From positions 1-7,697 of the forward strand of contig JAGVBL010000414.1 of NCBI GenBank assembly GCA_020059785.1: a stretch of DNA of 7,697 nt, written 5' to 3'. Below the pieces are notes generated by a model. That model had not been told where the DNA came from and made no database searches. It worked only from the letters and a program-made list of their open reading frames with translations. Of this stretch, positions 6,661 through 7,697 are shown piece after piece; within the stretch, counting starts at the first letter, position 1; each line of letters opens with the position of its first letter. A program made the translations under genes and the position numbers. Origin of the DNA: Ignavibacteriales bacterium. GTDB lineage: Bacteria; Bacteroidota; Ignavibacteria; Ignavibacteriales; Melioribacteraceae.

Positions 6661-7697
6661 ATTTGAATACCGAGTTCGACAAGATATTTGGAAATAGTTT
6701 TTTGTGTTTTCTTTAGTTCTTCTTCAACCTTAGCAATCTCTGTTTGAACTACGGCAATATCTATTTCTTCTTCCTCTTCAAACTTATCAACGTAGCGAGG
6801 TATATTAAGGTTGTAGTCGTTTTCTTCTGTGACTTCTTTATAAGTTGCCCGGTATGAGAACTTATCTTGTGTTTTAAATTCATTGTATGTGGTAACTATT
6901 TTATTGATTACCGCTTCGCCAAGAGAATTGTGGTTTTTGTTAGAAACATAATCTTCACTCGCATCAATGAAGAGAATGTCATTAGTCTTCTTCGCCTTAT
7001 TAAAAATTATTAGAGCTGCGGGAATACCGGTTCCATAAAAAAGATTTGCCGGTAAACCAATTACTGCTTCAAGATGATTGTTGTCAATCATTTGTTGGCG
7101 AATTCTTTTTTCAGCACCGCCTCTGAATAAAACGCCGTGCGGAACCACAACGCCAACTTTTCCATTAGTCTCGTGAGCAACTTCAACCATGTGAGAGATG
7201 AATGCGAAATCACCTTTACTCTTTGGTGGAACACCGCGCCAGAATCTTTTATATTTATCATTCTCAGCTACATCCGCACCCCATTTATCAAGAGAAAAAG
7301 GAGGATTAGCAACAACAATATCAAACTTCATCAACTCATCGTTTTCTAATAACAACGGATTTCTGATTGTATCGCCCCAACGGATGTCTGCACTATCATA
7401 ATCATGCAAGAACATATTCATTTTGCATAAAGCCCAAGTGCTACCGTTTAATTCTTGTCCGTATAATGAAAAGTTGTTATTACCAATTTCATGTGCAACT
7501 TTTATAAGAAGTGAACCGGAACCACAAGTAGGATCGCAAATACGAGCACCGGGTTTGGGTTGTAATAATTTTGCAAGAAGAGTTGCTACATCTCCAGGAG
7601 TATAAAACTCACCACCTTTTTTACCGGCATCACTGGCAAAGCGAGAAATTAAATACTCGTAAGCATTTCCAATTATATCTTCTTTACCAATTACAGA
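6657..7697 (-). CDS. hsdM: Type I DNA methyltransferase subunit HsdM (N6-adenine), 5' end outside the window
   Basis: The frame is open from the right edge to the TGA at 6657-6659 and shows 346 residues; with a usual length near 500, about 150 N-terminal residues are missing. The first visible part is the HsdM core (AYEYLISRFASDAGKKGGEF then YTP). The AdoMet-binding motif I, DPTCGSGSLL, is at visible residues 55-64 (about 7506-7535), and the catalytic NPPF of N6-adenine methyltransferases at 131-134 (7296-7307). The C-terminus is a charged coiled coil (around EEEEIDIAVVQTEIAKVEEE), which in this family contacts HsdS. With HsdS it methylates adenine in the host's target sites; with HsdR it forms the restriction complex. 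An internal ATG at 7419-7421 is not the start, since motif I lies upstream of it. No damage is visible. Confidence 0.95.
   Translation of the reverse strand, partial: SVIGKEDIIGNAYEYLISRFASDAGKKGGEFYTPGDVATLLAKLLQPKPGARICDPTCGSGSLLIKVAHEIGNNNFSLYGQELNGSTWALCKMNMFLHDYDSADIRWGDTIRNPLLLENDELMKFDIVVANPPFSLDKWGADVAENDKYKRFWRGVPPKSKGDFAFISHMVEVAHETNGKVGVVVPHGVLFRGGAEKRIRQQMIDNNHLEAVIGLPANLFYGTGIPAALIIFNKAKKTNDILFIDASEDYVSNKNHNSLGEAVINKIVTTYNEFKTQDKFSYRATYKEVTEENDYNLNIPRYVDKFEEEEEIDIAVVQTEIAKVEEELKKTQKTISKYLVELGIQI

Noticed and set aside
7137..7605. Three overlapping plus-strand open frames opposite hsdM
   Set aside because: Antisense to the HsdM catalytic motifs; no start signals and no recognisable protein.

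Overview
The window is a compact bacterial defence island. Every gene I can support lies on the minus strand, so transcription runs from right to left. The DNA is AT-rich, ribosome binding sites are mostly modest, and one intergenic gap carries a pair of REP-like hairpins with a shared TAAA loop. This would fit a Bacteroidota/Ignavibacteriota-type organism, but no taxonomic marker gene is present and that placement is only a guess.

Right part (2108-7697): a type I restriction-modification operon in the order hsdM - hsdS - hsdR. HsdM is cut by the right edge; its N-terminal domain lies outside, but both catalytic motifs are visible. hsdM and hsdS overlap as ATGA. HsdS has two target-recognition domains and two matching conserved repeats. 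A 94-bp gap with two hairpins separates hsdS from hsdR. hsdR reads as a normal 1077-residue motor/nuclease subunit only if two missing single bases are restored, one in each of two A6 tracts (4989-4994 and 4566-4571). As written, the restriction subunit is broken while methylation and specificity look intact.

Middle (1148-2141): two small genes follow hsdR in the same direction with almost no gaps. The first is a YgjP/DUF45-type zinc metallohydrolase whose ATG overlaps the hsdR stop (TAATG). The second is a 78-residue DUF2188 protein with a strong Shine-Dalgarno sequence. They look like accessory genes of the R-M operon.

Left part (1-1088): a separately controlled AbiE-type toxin-antitoxin pair. 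The AbiEi-like antitoxin/regulator is preceded by a near-perfect 20-bp inverted repeat that probably is its autoregulatory operator. The AbiEii-like nucleotidyltransferase toxin follows and is cut by the left edge. Working together, the R-M system would mark self DNA and cleave foreign DNA, while AbiE would act as an abortive-infection or addiction module. No stretch of 300 bases without a gene occurs.
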